Shown piece by piece: positions 33,144 to 45,580 of a stretch of 64,000 bases of DNA. Position 1 is the first letter of the stretch. Each line of letters begins with the position of its first letter. The stretch is from Orbilia blumenaviensis. Lineage: Eukaryota; Ascomycota; Orbiliomycetes; Orbiliales; Orbiliaceae. Below the pieces are notes generated by a model. The model was not told the origin of the DNA, did not search any database, and saw nothing but the letters and a program-made list of their open reading frames with translations. The translations under genes and the position numbers were made by a program. Location: positions 1,550,001-1,614,000 of the forward strand of contig JAVHNS010000003.1 of NCBI GenBank assembly GCA_036872755.1, in the 5' to 3' direction.

Positions 33144-36100
33144 TTTCGTCAGTTTATGCGCTATGTGCTGCTTTGTCGGAACCAGATTTAGTCTCCCGAT
33201 ACTCGGGTTCTTGTTGGAAATCGTGCGTTGTCCCCACGATCGAAATTCGTAAAAGTATCTGCGCCCAAAGAAGTCGTCAAGAAGGTGATCCCGGCCAGAA
33301 CCTGGAGCCAATGCAAGCTGATCTTAACAAAACCAAACAACCTCCTGCTTCTAGAAAACCAAAGACGACTTTTAAAATTTTGGGGGGTTGGAGGGGACGG
33401 GAGTATTTAACTATCTCCCCTCTGGCTATACCCGAAAGCACTTTATCCAATACATATATATTGGATGGCAATCAGGCACTTTTATACTTGAAACCTTAAC
33501 CGCAATCCGGGGCGGCGCTGCTGGAAGTTTATCAATCACGGAAAACTTAACTGTCGATAAAGTTTCGAACGTTTCTCGTGTTCTCCCTGCAGGAACCGAT
33601 TGCATCCCATGCTGGAGATCTGCTCCACAGCTAGCAAGGTTTCCTATCACTCGTGGAAGCCTCATGGCCAATGGAAAGCATACACTCGTTGGCCAAAACC
33701 TAGATTTGGGTTGTTTGGTGAGGTGTAGGAATTAAAAGCAGGGTCTAACATGACTGGGGTTATTAACCTTCCCGGGGTCCCGCGATCTCAACATTGCAAT
33801 TGACTGCGTCAAGAGAATTAATTCGAAAGGTTCTCGTTTCTTCCCTGGTCGGACGCTTGGTTTGGGGATGAAAGCAGGAAATTCTAGCGAATGTCTTGTT
33901 TTTGAGTGGAGATGCAGGTACAGCGGGATCGTTCGATTGAGATTTCGCAGTCTCCGTGGTGCTATAATCACGTAAAACGGGGGCGAGTTCACGAAAAAGG
34001 CGTTCCTGAGCCCCACCGTTTGATTCACTGCCCGCCGCGATATTGCCCATTTCCGTTAAGATAATGACATCGCCCTGTGCAAATACCACCTGGAGTTTTT
34101 TTTTTTTCCTGCAATATTAAACTTTATCAACCCGTTTCTCTCCATCGGTGCGCTCCCTTCGGTTACCGTACGCTGCAGCAGGTTGGTATGAAATATAACG
34201 AAAAGCGATCAGAATGTTTGTAGTCAGCTGCGACATCGATCCAGTTCTGAGTAGCTGTGGGTCGGAACTATTCCATTCTTGCCGAAACGAACGAGAACTC
34301 ACTCAGGCCCGCACGATTCCAAAGACCCGGTCAATGGCGCCATGGCGTGGGACAAGTTGAGATTCTCGCAGGATATTCCATGTTCAGGTCATCCTATATC
34401 AGTGGATATGTGTTGGGTGGGGTTGAAAATAATTGTTTCCGGAACTGAAACCGATCCTGCGCTGTGCTGTGCTGGAAAAAGTGCCAGGGATTGGTCCGGA
34501 TCAATGATGCCTGTGTGAACATTATTTTGTGCCTCACTCAGATCACAGCTGCACACGCAGCTGCAGCGGGAAAATGAAATTCGCCTTAGCTTTGCTTAGC
34601 CATGCATTGTCTCTGTGCATATGCGAATATCCCTCTTTTAATGTTAATTCAATCGGATGTGCACCTCAGCTGATTGTTTGTGGTTCCGACCTGAATTAGT
34701 GCAGAGGCCAGTTCCGATTCTGTGCATACTCGAGAGGTCATTGTGCTTCTGTCATTCATTCTTCGTGTTCCGTTTAAACGGTCGGACAAATTTCAAGCCA
34801 CACTGTCAAATCAGGCAACCACTAATTGCCTCTAGCATGCGCTCAACAGACGCCTCGCACAATGAAATGCCCTTGGCAGAAAGACCCACAGGAAAATAAA
34901 AATTTTGGGGTTGGCTCTCCTATCCAAAATATTCAGCATTGACTTCAAATTTATGTTCCGAGCAACAAGCTAGCGCCATGGCGAACCACGCGGCTACGGA
35001 CGGTCCAGCTCATATGCTTTAATTTCCATGGCCAGGTAGCCAGTTGTATGTTTGTACCGACCAGCAGTTAACCAGCGGTATGTATCAAGCTTACAAAGCC
35101 TCATCTCACTACAATAATTACTTTCCCTAGTTAATTTATATGGGGCCTAGGCCGTGTGATGGATAATAACCATGAAAATCCCAAAGATTTCGGTAGTATA
35201 TATAGATGCGATGACAAGGTTTGCAAAAGTAGATATACATAAATATATATCTATCTGTGCATATGCACGCTAGTTCTAGGAAATGGTTCGCCGACTGTAC
35301 TAGCTGTGCGTGAAGGAACCAATGTGAGATTATATGTCCTTTAGACTATAAACCCATATTAAGAAGCTGCTATTGCCTTGCGCCCACGAGAATTCGAAGA
35401 TCTAACCGCGTACTAAGCGGCTCGTTGGAGGGCATATCTAGGCTTATTACGCAGGGCTTAGACCCTTTCCTCTTGGGGCCACATGCGCATCAAAGCCCAA
35501 GGGTTGTGGGGATATCGGTACTAGCTGTCACCAGAATTTCACAAAGGGTTTTGTTCTGCCATTCTACTTCTTCGATTTAGGTCAAGACGGGAATCGGGAA
35601 GAGGCAAATCCTATATATCCAAATTTCCGCCAGGCAGTTAGCCGAAAAGACATCGACAGTACGTATATTTCTGAAGCTGGTCAGCTAGGTGGTAGACTCA
35701 AATTATTGAATCAAAGTGTACCAGTATTCTGTCCCCAGGGCAAAGATTGACTTAGGTTGCCCGTTCAACCCTGAAAGTAACACAGAGCAGATGTATTCAC
35801 GAGGCAATACTATCGTAAAAGCGAAGGAGTTAATATATTTCCTAGCCACTTGTCTCTGGTAAAAAGAGAATAGGTATATGTGTATCTAATTTCCATGCAT
35901 CCTGTTCGTCAATGCTCACCATATTGTTAAACAGAATTGACGCAATTTTGTCATTACTTCAGCTGATCAGGCAGGGCCGGACCGCGGCCTGTCAAGATAA
36001 ACCTCCGTTGAAAGGCATACAGTTGTGACTATTACAAAAGTCTATTTCAAGTCAGCCACCAGGTGCACAATCTTCGCACGAGAACACAACAGAGGCGGAC

Positions 36101-36893
36101 ATTGAGTTAAATTATACTTCTAGTGCCATGACATCACAGCCTCAGGCAGTATCATGTACACATTTTAGCATTCAAATTCCCCGAATTATTAGGTATAGCG
36201 TCCTCGGCAACACCAATTAATTGACTCTCCGGTATCCCAAGAGATGTCAATAGCTCCCGCTCGCTTGGCCCGTGGCCGCAGACCGCTGTGAACCAGAGGA
36301 TACCGAAGAGTGTGGTATTTTCTAAATAGGAAACATGGCCGAATACAGAAATTGATAACTAACCATTCACAGCTCAAGGTTTGTTAGTTTGATTCCAGAA
36401 TTGCTATATTCGGAAGTTTTCTTTTTTTCCCATCCTATATACGGAGTAAAATATAACCCGTCCGATGAGCCCGATTAACTTTTTACGCCCTCGCCTATGA
36501 TGTGTTATTCCGTTTCCCTCTAAAGCCGAGTCTCTATGGCTGTCATATAAATCCCGATTAATCGAGATTAAGTTCTGAACATAGGTGAAGTTCTCGCTTC
36601 CTGAAGTTTTTCATCGACAGGACCGCAGCACATACGAGACGCCGTTTAACTAGTCTCGCAATCCAAGCGGACTTGTAAATTGATTAAAATATGCTATATA
36701 TAAACTAACTTTTTGTCTAAACCCGTATATAGAATGCTCTATACTAGACGCTAGATTTAAACCGCCTAAGAACCTATATCTTACAAACCCAAAATACTAG
36801 GTAGTCCTATGATAGATACCCTACGACTCATGCCCTTCCGCATCGATCCCAATTTCATCATAGAAATTAAGCGAGTCATCACCGCAATGAACT
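33144..36893. other. Long spacer upstream of the RGS-LOV gene
   Basis: A 3.75-kb spacer holding the RGS-LOV promoter and the DBP3 3' flank. One minus-strand frame of 95 codons (34050 down to 33763) looks protein-like but matches nothing I know; it could be an upstream exon, an upstream ORF or chance. The remainder is AT-rich without supported features. Confidence 0.5.
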
Positions 36894-39055
36894 TTAATCA
36901 TCGAATTTGATCTTTGTAGCAGCTTTGGCATCGCTGGTGTCCTTGTAGAAGGCGCCATAGCTGGCATGCTCCTTCTTCTTGACCGTCGTTCCGAACTTCA
37001 TGAGGTCGTCGGGGACTGCTTGGTTAGCAGCTTTTAGAACGTTGATCAAGCTATATAGGGCGTAAATATTAGTACTTCGATATTATCATTGAACAGCGAG
37101 ACTTAAACATACCTGCCACTGTGAGCTTTATCGTGATCAGTAAAGAATGTAATAGCTTTGCCCAATTCACCAGCTCTGCCTGTTCGGCCGATTCGGTGCA
37201 CGTAGTCCTCGATGGTCAATGGGAAAGTTACATTGATCACCAACTTTACGTTCGGGATATCCAAACCCCTGGCCGCAACATCGGTGGCAACAAGAACGGG
37301 AGTTCTGCCTGCCTTAAACTCGGCCAGAGTACTTGTTCTGGTCGCTTGGTTCAAATCACCGTGAATACCTCCGACCTTGATGCCCTTTGCACGTAAGAAG
37401 TTCTCGAGTCTTGCGGCTTCCTTCTTGTACAATGCGAAAACGAGGATTCTATCGTTCTTAGCACCGGGCGACGAGCGTTGGTGGGCATTGATTATGTTCA
37501 ACAACCGTGGCTCTTTAATCCTACCATCTGCAAGGACTTCCACGGTTTGTGTAATCCTAGTATTGGCACGGAGGTCACCATCATCAGGGCTGTTGATTCC
37601 GATTCTGACAGGTTTCGTCATGAACGTCGATGCTAACTGCCTGACACTCTGTGGCCAAGTGGCGGTGAACATGAGGGTCTGACGCTTTGGTGTAGCCGGT
37701 GTGGCGCCAAGAATTGTCTTGATGGCGTCCTCGAAACCCTTATCAAGCATTCTGTCGGCTTCGTCGAGGACAACATAACCCGCCTGGGAGATGTTGGCAG
37801 CCCCTTCTTCTAAAAAGTCATTAAGGCGGCCGGGCGTCGCAACAATGACGAGAGCTTTTTTCAATGATTCTCGCTGTGGGTCTTTAGGCACGCCACCGTA
37901 GATACACGTGGCGGCTTCTTTCAACCCAGCAGCCAGGGTAAGTTTCTCGACCTGTTCGAAGATTTGCATCGCCAATTCTCTTGTGGGCGATACGATGACA
38001 ACTCTCGCTCCAGATTTCTTCGGATTCCTGTCGGACTTTGACATCTTAGAGAGGTATTGAACCGCTGGGTAGGCAAAGGCCATCGTTTTTCCGGAGCCAG
38101 TCTCCGCAACACCAATAAGATCCTTCCCAGCGAGGAGGTAGCTCCATGATGCGGCCTGAATGGGAGTTGGCGATTTGTAGGCTGAGAAAGGGGCAAGGTG
38201 GGATTTATCGACGGCAGGAAGATCGGAGAAGTTGAGAATCAGATCGCACGATGCGCTATCGGGCTTTGCTGGGTCTGTGATCTTGATGGAATGGGTCGTC
38301 ATATATAAATTAATCGCAACGCTATCGGCTGGGGCAGGCGATTCCGTCCCATTGGCAGTCGTTGGAGCTGTGCTTCCGTTGGACTTTGGTGTCTTAGACT
38401 TCTCGACTTCACTTTCCGAGCTGCCGCTATTACTCGAATCCACATCCATTTTATCTTCGACAATCGCTTCCACAGCGTCCTCCATGATCACATCCTTAGT
38501 TTCCTCGACCTCGGTAACAGTGCCTTTGGTTTTCTTCTTCTTTTTCTTACCCTCACCCTCACCATTCGCAGAAGCCTCTTCCTTCGCCTTCGCCTTTGCC
38601 GCTCTTTTTGCTTCCTTCCTAGCTGCCTTCTCCTCCTTGCTTTCCTCTGCCAGTTGCCGCTTCCCTTCCTCGCTTGCCTGCCCTTGCTTGGCTAATTTTT
38701 TTGCGAGCTTCGCGGCCTTCTTCTTATCTTTATCAGTTTCGGCAGCAATACTGTCTCCGCCCTCTACTTCAGCCTTCTGCTTGTCTTCTCTCTTCCGTTT
38801 CTTCAGCTCCGCCTTTCGCGCGGCCTTATCACTCTCCTCCTCATTCTCGGGCTTCCGCTTGAGTTCTTCGATAGTCATCTTTTCATACTCCGGTTTCTCT
38901 TTCGTACTGTTGGTAAGAGCCGATGGCGTTAATGACTTTTCGGTTGTGTCTTTCTTCTTGCTCTTGCGCTCCTTGCCGTCTTTGGAGGTATTGGCCTGCG
39001 CAGCTGGGTATTCATCAACCGCTTCGGTTTCGGATGCCTTTCTTTTTTTACCCAT
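36894..39055 (-). CDS. DBP3: DEAD-box ATP-dependent RNA helicase Dbp3
   Basis: Predicted 699 residues. Exons 37113..39055 and 36894..37050, joined by a phase-2 intron (donor GTATGT, branch GTACTAAT, acceptor TATAG). The lysine-rich first 200 residues include KKKKKK and KKRKRE nuclear/nucleolar-type signals. The helicase core follows: Q motif region ([10 protein letters not shown]), motif I AETGSGKT at 317-324, Ia PTRELA, II DEAD at 431-434, III as TAT at 464-466, and [10 protein letters not shown]. The second exon supplies the Dbp3-type tail ([34 protein letters not shown]). In yeast, Dbp3 acts in the nucleolus in pre-rRNA processing for the large subunit. All core motifs are intact. The N-terminal extension is longer and more acidic/basic than in yeast. 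Confidence 0.92.
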
Positions 39056-39803
39056 TGTTAAGGCGGTAAATAATGAAGGTGGGTCGTTATGTATGGGTTC
39101 TTTTGGTGAGTGGTTTGCGGGCGGATTGCTATGGCACTATTGAGGGTGGACTAGAGTGTCGCGAAAAGATTTTTTGTCGCAAGCTAAAATTTTCAGTGTT
39201 ATGTAATCCTACTTACCTACCTAATTAAGTAAAAGAAGTTTAAATGCTACGAATTTACCGAATTTGGTAATTTTATTATTCTTGAGAATACCAAATCCAA
39301 TCCACAGCGTTTTCAACACACTATTTTTCATAGGGCAGGTTTCGACTCTCGCAGTTTCGTGACCAGGACTCCAACCGTTGTTCGGAATACACACATCCTT
39401 TGAATAAGCTTCCAGATGACCGTATTAAAAATACGCTGATAATTGAATTTCGACATTTAAGTTGTGGGTCTAGGTGCCCTCAAACATGAGTAGTCTGATC
39501 CTTCATTGTCCTTCCTGGTCTATCTATAGTTACACCGAGGCCGCGAGGCATATTGGATACATTAGCTATGCTATGGTCAACTGGTTTGAACTGGTCTCGT
39601 TGGGTCCAGACAACACGGGGTATTATGGAGATTAACAAAAATTAGTGAAAGAAATAAACTAATAGCAATGAGTATCTCTCATCTTTTTCTTTTCTTTTTC
39701 TTCACGAGTCTATTATTCAGTTTTTCGTCGAATGTCGTCTGATGCAAGCTTATGAAGTTTAAATCTGGCTACCTAACATTTACTTTCATCGCTATCGCGG
39801 CAA
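39056..39803. other. Spacer upstream of DBP3
   Basis: The promoter region of DBP3 and the 3' flank of the phosphorylase/lectin gene, with no supported feature. Confidence 0.5.
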
Positions 39804-41926
39804 TTATACTGAATGGTCAGTTAGAAAATTGGATTTCTGGAACGAAAACTTGGAGGGGCCATTTACCTTGTAAGAAAACCCACTTTTGATGCCTCCGTGG
39901 ATCAGCTCGATGATACTTCCCCGATATTAGAATACACCATCCGCCCACATATTCATTACTTGAGCTGACATGTAAGTCAGGCCGTTGATTATCAGGTCGC
40001 GAGATACTGACGAGCGAATGTCAAAAATCATGTTTCCCCGAATATCTACAATATGGAAATCACCCACTTACTTGAAGTAAAAAGGGAAGTCGTCATCTTG
40101 GCAGATATCCCATCCAAATGGCTCATAACTCGCCATTATGTCTTTTTTATCTCGAACCCCATTGGCGACGCCGAGATAGAAGGGACTCTCGGAGTTCCTG
40201 GAGCTCATGAAAGTCCACTGGCCATTACTATTTTTATTCAAAATCCACTAAACATCGAGAAACGTTAAACCCCTGAGTACCAGTGCTATATATTATTTCT
40301 AGAATTAAGGTTAGAAGGAACAGCGACGAACCTTCTCATTCTCTCCGTGCTGATACCTCAAACAGATCTTCATATTCGAATCCCCTGTGAGGTCGATAGT
40401 GAGTCCGGACTCTGCGTTAATGATGAGGTACTTTACACCCACTTTCAATGGGAAGGGTTTATGCGCCGGAGTTGTACCTATGGCAGTTTAAGTTGATGTT
40501 GAATTGAGTTAAGTGCTCATTGTGTGATAAAAAATGACCTCCGTACTCACTTGAGCTCGGTTGGCTCAAACCCGTAGCCTTTTCCTCCAATGCAAACAGT
40601 CGAGTCTCGATTTTTTGAAGTACGTCCTGGCTTTGGCTCAAACTTGCAAGATTCTCCTCGAGCGTAAGAAGTCGAGCCTCGGACTTTTCTAGAATGCCTT
40701 GGAGCCGTTCCTTTAAGCCAGATGTAATCAATTCTTTCTGGGTGATCGCCCCAGTTCTCTGGTCGGTGTCGACTTCATTGTGCCAAGGGTTGAGGTTAGG
40801 AAGGCTGGGTGCAGGTGGAAGGGCCGTAACTTCGTGTGTACTGATAACCCTCAAGAGGTCTTTGGCGTACGCTGCTGCCGCAATTGCGGCGTACGGTTGC
40901 CACATACGATTTTTGTGACCATCTGAGTAGTCACAAATACCTCGTATTACTACACACGGAAAATTATTCATCAATCCTGCTGCTTCCGTATCAAAGCAGG
41001 ATACATTCCACCTATTTCGTAGTTTATCGCGGTATTGAGCTGACTTCATGACAGTATCTGCAGAAGCGATAAGCCCATAGTGAACTTCAGGCGTGTGTTT
41101 TGATTCTCGTAGCGAACGCTTCTGGATCATTCTGGAATCGCAGTTCGAGCAGTCGTTCTCTCCAGCGTGTCGGTAAGTTGCTTCAAACAACCTGTCTTGA
41201 TCACATCCTGGATATCGATAACCTTTTAATTTTGGCAGGTCAGAGGCCTTCTTCGTTGCTTCTTCGATATATTTGCTCATCTCTCCTTTGTTAAAAGAGT
41301 GATTAGATCTTAGAAATTTAACAGCTTTTAAGAGCAGGTTAGGAGGCTTGTTTAAATGTGATTTGATTGTAAACTCCTCTTCATCTTCCCATTTGCCCAT
41401 GTCGTATTGAATAACGCCGCCTATATATGTAATGTTAGAAGTTCGCGAATTTATGTTGGCCACAATCCTGCTCCTGGGCTTTAAGGTAGTATACTAACCA
41501 TGGTCTCCTTTTGGCTCGCTGATCACAATATCCCCCAATCGAATGTCCTGGCTTGGGTCATCTAGATTTGGTGGTCCAGGTGCACCCCCACCCACTCCTA
41601 CTAGCAATGCGAAACGAGTGTTTGGAAATGTGCGAAGCATATTGTTCACCGCATGCGCTGCGGCATTCGTCTCGTATGCCCCTGCCCCTGAGAACGAAAT
41701 CGCGACATTGTGAGCCCCAATACGACCGAGAATATAACCATTATCATCGTTTTCTTTTGGCGCAAGCGGTTCATGTTCTTCGTCTAAGAGTAATATCGAT
41801 GCATTGAGTTCCGAGTCTAGCACTGTGACCCATCCAACGGTATAATCTTCATATTTTAGCTTTCTACACCGGGGGTTAGTCTTCGGTAGTTTATTTTGGG
41901 TAGTTAATAACATACTTTGTCGTCAT
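39804..41926 (-). CDS. Nucleoside-phosphorylase / coiled-coil / ricin-type lectin fusion
   Basis: Predicted 570 residues in seven exons: 41916..41926, 41499..41863, 40551..41420, 40332..40477, 40072..40247, 39867..40006 and 39804..39808. The first exon is 11 bases (MTTK), followed by a 52-base intron with branch GACTAAC; the start then matches the family form (LKYEDYTVGWVTVLDSEL). Residues about 5-330 are a PNP/UDP phosphorylase domain like that found at the N-terminus of many fungal NLR-type proteins (LLVGVGGGAPG, RLGDIVISEP, FDTEAAGLMNNF, VVIRGICDYSDGH). A coiled coil follows at about 350-415 (SEARLLTLEENLASLSQSQ). The C-terminal part, about 420-570, fits a ricin-B beta-trefoil (YLIINAESGLTIDLTG, NEKWILN, YLGVANG, FGWDI, HQKWVFLQ). 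There is no signal peptide and no NB-ARC/NACHT module. The last 5-base exon is the least certain; unspliced, the frame would close near 39818. Confidence 0.75.
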
Positions 41927-43641
41927 GTTTTAAATTTTGAAGCTTCGTAAATGGCGAACGATAGATATCTATATTTCGAGACAAGTTGTTATAGCGGGAG
42001 TCTTGGGCGCGCTGTGCCACCCCCGCCTTCTGAAATAATACAACAGACTAGCGCTATCGCGATAAATAGAAACCTTTGTCGTATAGGTAGAAAGGCTAGT
42101 CTACTGATAAACTTATTCGGTTTGGTTAACAGAGCTAACTATCTCGGCCGGTTTCTCATCAATTTTATATATATGTTGCACTGCAGGAGGGACGCGTCGA
42201 CGTAGTCTTGTTGCACGGCCATGCCTTTTACCCATCCACATACCAGAATTACACACACATATATATAGCGGCATCAATGCATCCTAATCTAAATAACCCC
42301 GCATTTTCATGTTATTCTGGCGGAAATCGAGACAGCCTCCACGAAGTGCTATCCCCATTTTGCATGTACAGTTACTGGTTGCCACGTAGCCTGGCATGAT
42401 GCATCCAGCTTGTGTTATGACGTACGTTCCCGTCCTCGGTTTGGTTTTTTGATTTTAGCTAGTAGTGCAGTTGGCTATGGGTTAGTATCTTTCATGAGAT
42501 ACCTGCCAAGCTTGCCTTACATACTAGGGTACACTACCGGTATACCATAGAAAGGCTGCAGTCCAGAACCTTGCACAATGCAGTACATACTCAAGTAAGT
42601 ACCCACAATGTATATATGTACCTAGTCTCAAAGTATACAACGCTTCGGTGGTTATGTACTCTACTCATATCTTAAATGTGATAGTATTGGTTCAAGAAGT
42701 TGGCTTTGATAATCGAAGGCTCGGTATCTTCATAATTGTACCATACATTGATCCACGAAATTTACTTTTACAGCTAAAATACGGGCACTTGGGTGCTATT
42801 TAGAATCAAGTAATATCGTATACTTTGTCGAATTCACGATAGGATTTCCGAATTCAATTCTAATTCGATTATATCAAGATACTTCGATCATAACATCGTA
42901 TGAGTATTATATTTTTGATGACAATACTGTTCTTATCCTGGATCAAGTTAAAATTAGGATAATAACGCATTGATACTGGATTAGTCACTGGGTATTTCTG
43001 GCACGGTATATATCAACATGTTAGTCTCGTAGGGTGTATATATTGTCGGTGCCATGCACAAGCTCCTATAGGCTTCTTGATACCAGGACCTTTTTCTCAA
43101 GAGTCACGATCCTTAGAATTTACAACATCTACAACACGATATCGTTTCCAGACCACCCGATTACGATCACGACTATGATAGGGCACTATCAAAAATAAAA
43201 TAAAAATTGTCTTTTTATTGCCATTATTTCAGCTATTTATCTTAAACTTTTCTATAATTACAGTAATGGTGTTTGTGCTCCTGCAGTACTGCTTGCAAAC
43301 AGTATGCCTCCTTCCTGAACCAACCCAGAGCCAACTAGCAAGAATAGCGAGATGACCTAGAGTTCAGAACAAGGTCTTTGTAGATGCTCTTGTAAGGAAC
43401 ATATTTATTTGAAAGGGAAGAAACAGGAGCGGAGAAGAACATAATATGCGCTTTGTGAAGACTAGTAAAACATATAGTGAAGGGAGACTAAGGAAACGTC
43501 GTGAAGACAATGAAAACACCCTAGAACGCCGCGCCATGTGCGATGCCTGTATGAAAATGAAAACATGGACAAGTAGTGAGGTATCATCAGAACTAGATGC
43601 GATGGAACCGCTGGAAATGGAACAAAATCGAAGCGCGTCTA
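41927..43641. other. Spacer upstream of the phosphorylase/lectin gene
   Basis: A 1.7-kb AT-rich spacer with the promoter of the phosphorylase/lectin gene and the 3' flank of the CstF-64 gene. No supported gene; a 68-codon plus-strand frame at 43446..43652 overlaps the end of the CstF-64 gene and is not convincing. Confidence 0.5.
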
Positions 43642-44935
43642 CTAGCGTCTAGGAAAGAAATTATTTGGTGCATGATGCATCGTTGAACGAGGAGGATATG
43701 GAGAGTATGCTTGAACGGGAAAACGTCTTGTGGGTCTATGGACTATTGTGCCTCTGTAATATGTTGGTGTATGGGTCGATTCGATATCGCTGGGCGATGG
43801 CGCGCGATTCCTTGACCTTCTATCAGGTCCATTATGGAACGCAGCAGCTCTTGGTGTTGGATAGAAAGGCGGAGGCGGTGGCGGTGCCATAGAAGCTGCA
43901 GAAATATGTTGTGGAGCATGTGGGGGGGCACTTGTAGTTTGTTGGACCAGCGGGGTTTTGCTAACTTCGACAATAGTAACAGGATTCTTTCCCTAAATAC
44001 CTCCTGCCATAATCTGTTGTCTGAGTTGTAAGATAGCAGCTTGTTGCTCTGGTGGGAGCATAGCGATTTGATCCGGTGTGAGAGACATGACCTGCTGAAC
44101 GAGCGCCGCCTTATTGGGGTCCATCGCTGGTTGTGCCGCTTGTGGGGGTGGTGGTGGTGGTTGGTACTGCTGCTGAGGTGGCGGGGCCGTGTTCGCAGCG
44201 GCGCCAGAACTCTCTATGACCTGACTGAGGATGGATGGGTCCACAAGGTTCATCAACAGCAACGCCTGAAAAATGGCGTAGCATAGTTGAGGGGCTTTGC
44301 GCAGGAGTTCCATACATTTAGCGGGGTCGGAGAGGGCGAGCTGCTTCATCTGTGAGATGACGTCAAGCAGCTGGGCAGGAGGGAGGGTTTCGAGAGTCTT
44401 GGAGATCATGTCGGGGGCTTCGAGATTGGATGGTACTTCGGTACCAGGGGGCAGCTGTGGGAGCAGGGAGGCTCCGGCCGAGGCTCCGGCATTGGCGGAG
44501 GAGCCTCCAGCAGCAGTGCCGCGAGAATTTCCTGCTGCGGGAGGCTCATAGCCATCCTGCGCATCCTTATCGCCTTCGTGCGAAAAGTCTACACGTAGTT
44601 TGCGCCCCATGATCTCAAAATTATCGAGATTGCGGACTGCAGAGGCGGCTATCTCTGCGTCAGCGTACTCGGCAAAGCCAAATCCCTTTGGCTTCCCAGT
44701 ATCGCGATCGTAGACGAGTCGGAAAGACAGTACTTGTCCGACCTTGGAGAAGATATCTACTATTTGTTCTTCACTTAGGCCTATGGGAGAATTGCGATCA
44801 CGCGACAGATGGCGCGTGGCAGTTGGTTAGCTAACTAGTAGCAACGACTTTCGCGACAAGGGTATACAAGGAACACCAACCGTAGGGAATGTTGCCAATA
44901 AAAGCGATTCGAGAGGGGACCTTTTCGTCAGGCAT
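43642..44935 (-). CDS. RNA15: Cleavage stimulation factor 64-kDa-type RNA-binding protein (Rna15)
   Basis: Predicted 362 residues. Exons 44881..44935, 44001..44780 and 43642..43895. The first intron (donor GTTGGT, acceptor CCCATAG) is phase 1. Residues about 10-90 form an RRM (RIAFIGNIPYG, then GKPKGFGFAEY). The hinge that binds CstF-77/Rna14 spans about 135-205 (LLDVISQMKQLALSDP). A proline/glutamine linker leads to the C-terminal helix bundle (SLTPDQIAMLPPEQQAAIL). The protein binds GU/U-rich RNA downstream of cleavage sites in mRNA 3' processing. After QQIMAGG, the genomic frame meets TAG at 43993; a 105-base intron (GTATTT to TTTCTGCAG, phase 1) would remove it and add about 84 proline/arginine-rich residues. 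If the intron is kept, the protein is 280 residues, the more usual fungal form. The first two exons are secure; the third is moderate. Confidence 0.85.
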
Positions 44936-45580
44936 GTTTGAGAGGGGTTTGATGTAATTCGTGATGGTTCGGTGAGGGGTTTGAAGAGATCACAATTGGA
45001 GGGTTGGTGATGAGGTTGATGAAATTAGGAAGGATGAAGAGTGTGATGAAGAGATGGAGGTGGTTGTTGAAGGAAAGAAACAAGAATCAGTTTACACGCC
45101 CAGACTTTTTGTGCAACGTCGACAATATTTAACGTTCACAACACATGGGGGTGTCGACAGCGCTATTCAACAACACAACAACACATTTCATTGAATACAG
45201 CCATATTGCTTTTCCCACTGATTGAAGTGAATATCACGTGACCAAGACACACTGAGAGCGTCCACCAAATTGCGTTCGGCTCCAGAGCTGGTGCCCACCT
45301 GGCCAGGCTCCTGGTCAAACATTTTACCTCCAAAACGCCAGAGAACAAACAATAGGAATAGATTTGAATCCAATACTCCAGGTTAGAGTGCGCAGTGTAA
45401 TTGATAATAATTTCAGATCCACAACTCCGTTGCTTCTCTCTAAAATACAAATCCCTCGAGGGAGTTTCTACTAGTTGACATTGCGTAATTGCATAGAGGG
45501 TGTATGGGCTCGGAGCCAGAAGCTCCCGTTGTTACAATATGGAGGTAATCATAAATTAAATATGTCCTCGGAACCATAGC
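44936..45580. other. Spacer between CstF-64 and ATG7
   Basis: The CstF-64 promoter and the ATG7 3' flank. No supported feature. Confidence 0.5.

Noticed and set aside
33144..33311. Upstream non-ATG extension of the RGS-LOV frame
   Set aside because: The frame is open for 56 more codons but has no ATG; the first ATG at 33143 gives a sensible start.
40007..40071. Frameshift or premature stop near the end of the phosphorylase/lectin gene
   Set aside because: An apparent 26-base intron left a stop or the wrong frame. Using the next acceptor (65-base intron) restores a continuous beta-trefoil, so no damage is needed.
43446..43652. 68-codon plus-strand frame
   Set aside because: It overlaps the end of the CstF-64 gene on the other strand and has no supporting features.
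43642..43995. Stop-codon readthrough (TAG GGA) extending CstF-64
   Set aside because: The in-frame tail after the stop first looked like readthrough, but a normal-length intron with a strong acceptor removes the TAG in frame, and the context is not a known readthrough motif.
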